A stretch of DNA of 64,000 nucleotides, from assembly GCA_026874595.1 (NCBI GenBank), contig CM049314.1:1823318-1887317 (forward strand), in the 5' to 3' direction. This document shows positions 62,416 through 64,000 of the stretch, in pieces. The position numbers were made by a program, and so were the translations under genes. The stretch is from Sipunculus nudus. Taxonomy: Eukaryota > Annelida > Sipuncula > Golfingiida > Sipunculidae. Under the pieces are notes generated by a model, which did not search any database, had not been told where the DNA came from, and was given only the letters and a program-made list of their open reading frames with translations. Numbering within the stretch: position 1 is the stretch's first letter; every line of letters begins with the position of its first letter.

Positions 62416-62989
62416 ACATAATTGCACTGGCAGACCTGGAAAACTGAATAAAAAATCACTTCTAAGCAAGGTCGCAATATACACTTCAAGGTGTACAATG
62501 TATATTTTTTCCAGATTTAATATGAATTGGAAGTGACCCATGGGAGTGACCTTCCATCCCCCACCCCCCTTTGAGGCTACTATCAAACGTAAAACAATAA
62601 AGCCTCAGTCCCGCCGTCATATATATCATTTAGCAATTAGTTAACTCACAAATCTGAGATTAATGTCCGTGGCTCAAAATACACAAATACACATCTAGAA
62701 GAGCAGTCTAATTTGTAATGTAGTGTGTTGTGCTGCTTGTGCTCAAGTGGTCTATTTATCTGACATTTACATTTATTTAAATTTTATACTATTGTCCATG
62801 GTTACAGGTGTTTCTTTTTATTGTGCGCAGGAGTCTTGCATTTGTCTGTTTAGCGCAAGCATAGTTCGTTGCCATGGGAGACGTGCGAGTTGGCCTGGCC
62901 CATGTGTGGGGTCTGACGTGTAGAAACACAGCGTTCTTTGATCTAGATGTTTCTAGTGTGTTCCTGTAAGTTTACCATTTCTAGAATTA

Positions 62990-63541
62990 TCGGAGAAAAA
63001 GTTATAAATAGGGGCTGTGTTTAGAGCCGAGAGAAGAGAGAGAAATATTCCAGCTGACACGGAGGAGTGTGAGTCAGTTTGTGGACCTTTCCGATAACTG
63101 CAGAATTTATAGATATTCTTCGAAATAATTTGTAACGGATTTTATACAGTCTTCATTTGCCTTTGGGAGTACAACCAGAACGTCACGTTTGGATTATAAT
63201 AATTTGCTTTCGGGATAACATTGGACTATTATTCTCTGAGAAGATTTACGTGAACTGTTCATCTGGATTATATGTTTTAAAGGATGTGCTGAGCTGTGAC
63301 AGTGGTGGTATTAAGAATAGCCTAGGACCTGGACACTCTGGTACTGTACACTTTATTTGTTTTACTGTGTAACTGTATTGATTTACTGATATACTGTTGT
63401 TATACTGTGTAATTGTTGATTATTGATTTAGTATATTGCTTTGTTAGGGTTGTTTTAAGAATATATTATAATTATTTGTTAACGAAAAACCGCTGACTTC
63501 TTTATTCATTCCCCTATACATTTCACGTTGCCAAGTGTTAC
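62990..63541 (+). mobile_element. LTR-like promoter and 3' end, boundaries unresolved
   Basis: GTTATAAATAGGGG at 63001-63014 is a strong TATA box followed by a purine-rich leader. The stretch ends GCCAAGTGTTACA at 63541, a TG...CA-type LTR end, preceded by CTTCTTTATTCATTCCCC. The layout resembles a solo Ty3-type LTR. The left end was not found, nor a target duplication, and the call is tentative. Confidence 0.35.
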
Positions 63542-63737
63542 AGAATCTGATTTATAATTATCTCCGTAAAAAAAAAATCATGCACGTCACGACTACGTGA
63601 TCTGTTGTTATTAGGTTTCCATAACACCATGAATATATAGATTGTTGAAGGTCATTGCGTCAGTATTTTGGTCACTTGGTGAACTGAATGACATATGCAG
63701 AAAAGAGAAAGACTGACAAACAGGCAGACAAGTATGC

Positions 63738-63739
<2 letters not shown>

Positions 63740-63785
<46 letters not shown>
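63740..63785. repeat. (GA)n microsatellite
   Basis: Simple GA tract; the Leu/Ser-rich and Arg/Glu-rich open frames over it are by-products. Confidence 0.98.
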
Positions 63786-63788
<3 letters not shown>

Positions 63789-64000
63789 GACAGATATATC
63801 AAGAGACAGACCGACAGGCAGACAGACACACACGCCCCCTCCCTCGTTCCACCTTCCCCACGCTGTTCTAGAAGACTTCTTCTTGGATGACTCTTTTTCT
63901 CTTTCGTTCCTTCTCGCTAACCAAAACATGTTTTTGTGATAAAAGGTGCAAATTTGAATTACCTTACTACGACATTGACAGGAGCAGCTGGCGTTAGCAG

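Overview
The window looks like intron-rich, AT-rich animal DNA, most likely from a mollusc or a related lophotrochozoan. The evidence is GT-AG introns, LINE 3' ends, tRNA-like SINE heads, a pogo/Tigger-like transposase, long (AT)n tracts, and ladders of repeats carrying AAGGTCAAGGTCA or GCTATAGCTCAG words. The organism call is inference. No bacterial, organellar, rRNA, intact tRNA or CRISPR feature was seen.

The main structure of the first 48.6 kb is a tandem segmental triplication. Unit A starts at or before position 1, unit B at 23388 and unit C at 35028; the later end of unit C fades near 48.6 kb. Each unit carries, on the minus strand, one four-exon gene for a small cysteine-rich PLAC8-family (cornifelin-like) protein. 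The B copy (exons 27229-27279, 25047-25230, 24318-24454, 23548-23643; 155 residues) and the C copy (39681-39728, 36861-37044, 35877-36013, 35175-35270; 154 residues) are open with canonical splice sites. The A copy is a pseudogene with a 34-bp exon deletion, a lost splice donor, a premature stop and a missing first exon.

The three units serve as alignments of each other and show unit-specific insertions precisely. Unit A has a 1.2-kb solo-LTR-like element (790-1995), a 110-bp satellite of about 48 copies (4.69-9.97 kb), a 2.2-kb TIR element with clustered subterminal repeats (15954-18178), a 40-bp array and a 39-bp-arm hairpin. Unit B has two ladder elements, a SINE, a short hairpin and a 50-bp array. 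Unit C has several small DNA elements, two LINE tails with 14-15 bp target duplications (37969-38856, 45794-47206) and a roughly 34-bp array of about 48 copies.

The last 15 kb appears unrelated to the triplication. It holds a three-level nest of transposons: a TTAA-flanked element (50193-58048) contains a long-TIR foldback element (53555-57905), which contains a pogo/Tigger-like element (53766-57458). The innermost element encodes a DDE transposase with a Pro/Ala repeat and a C-terminal zinc finger, broken by one frameshift in a TA run. The rest is AT-rich DNA with an AGGTCA ladder (about 59.9-60.8 kb) and an LTR-like promoter sequence near the right edge. Apart from the two PLAC8-like genes no intact cellular gene is convincing.
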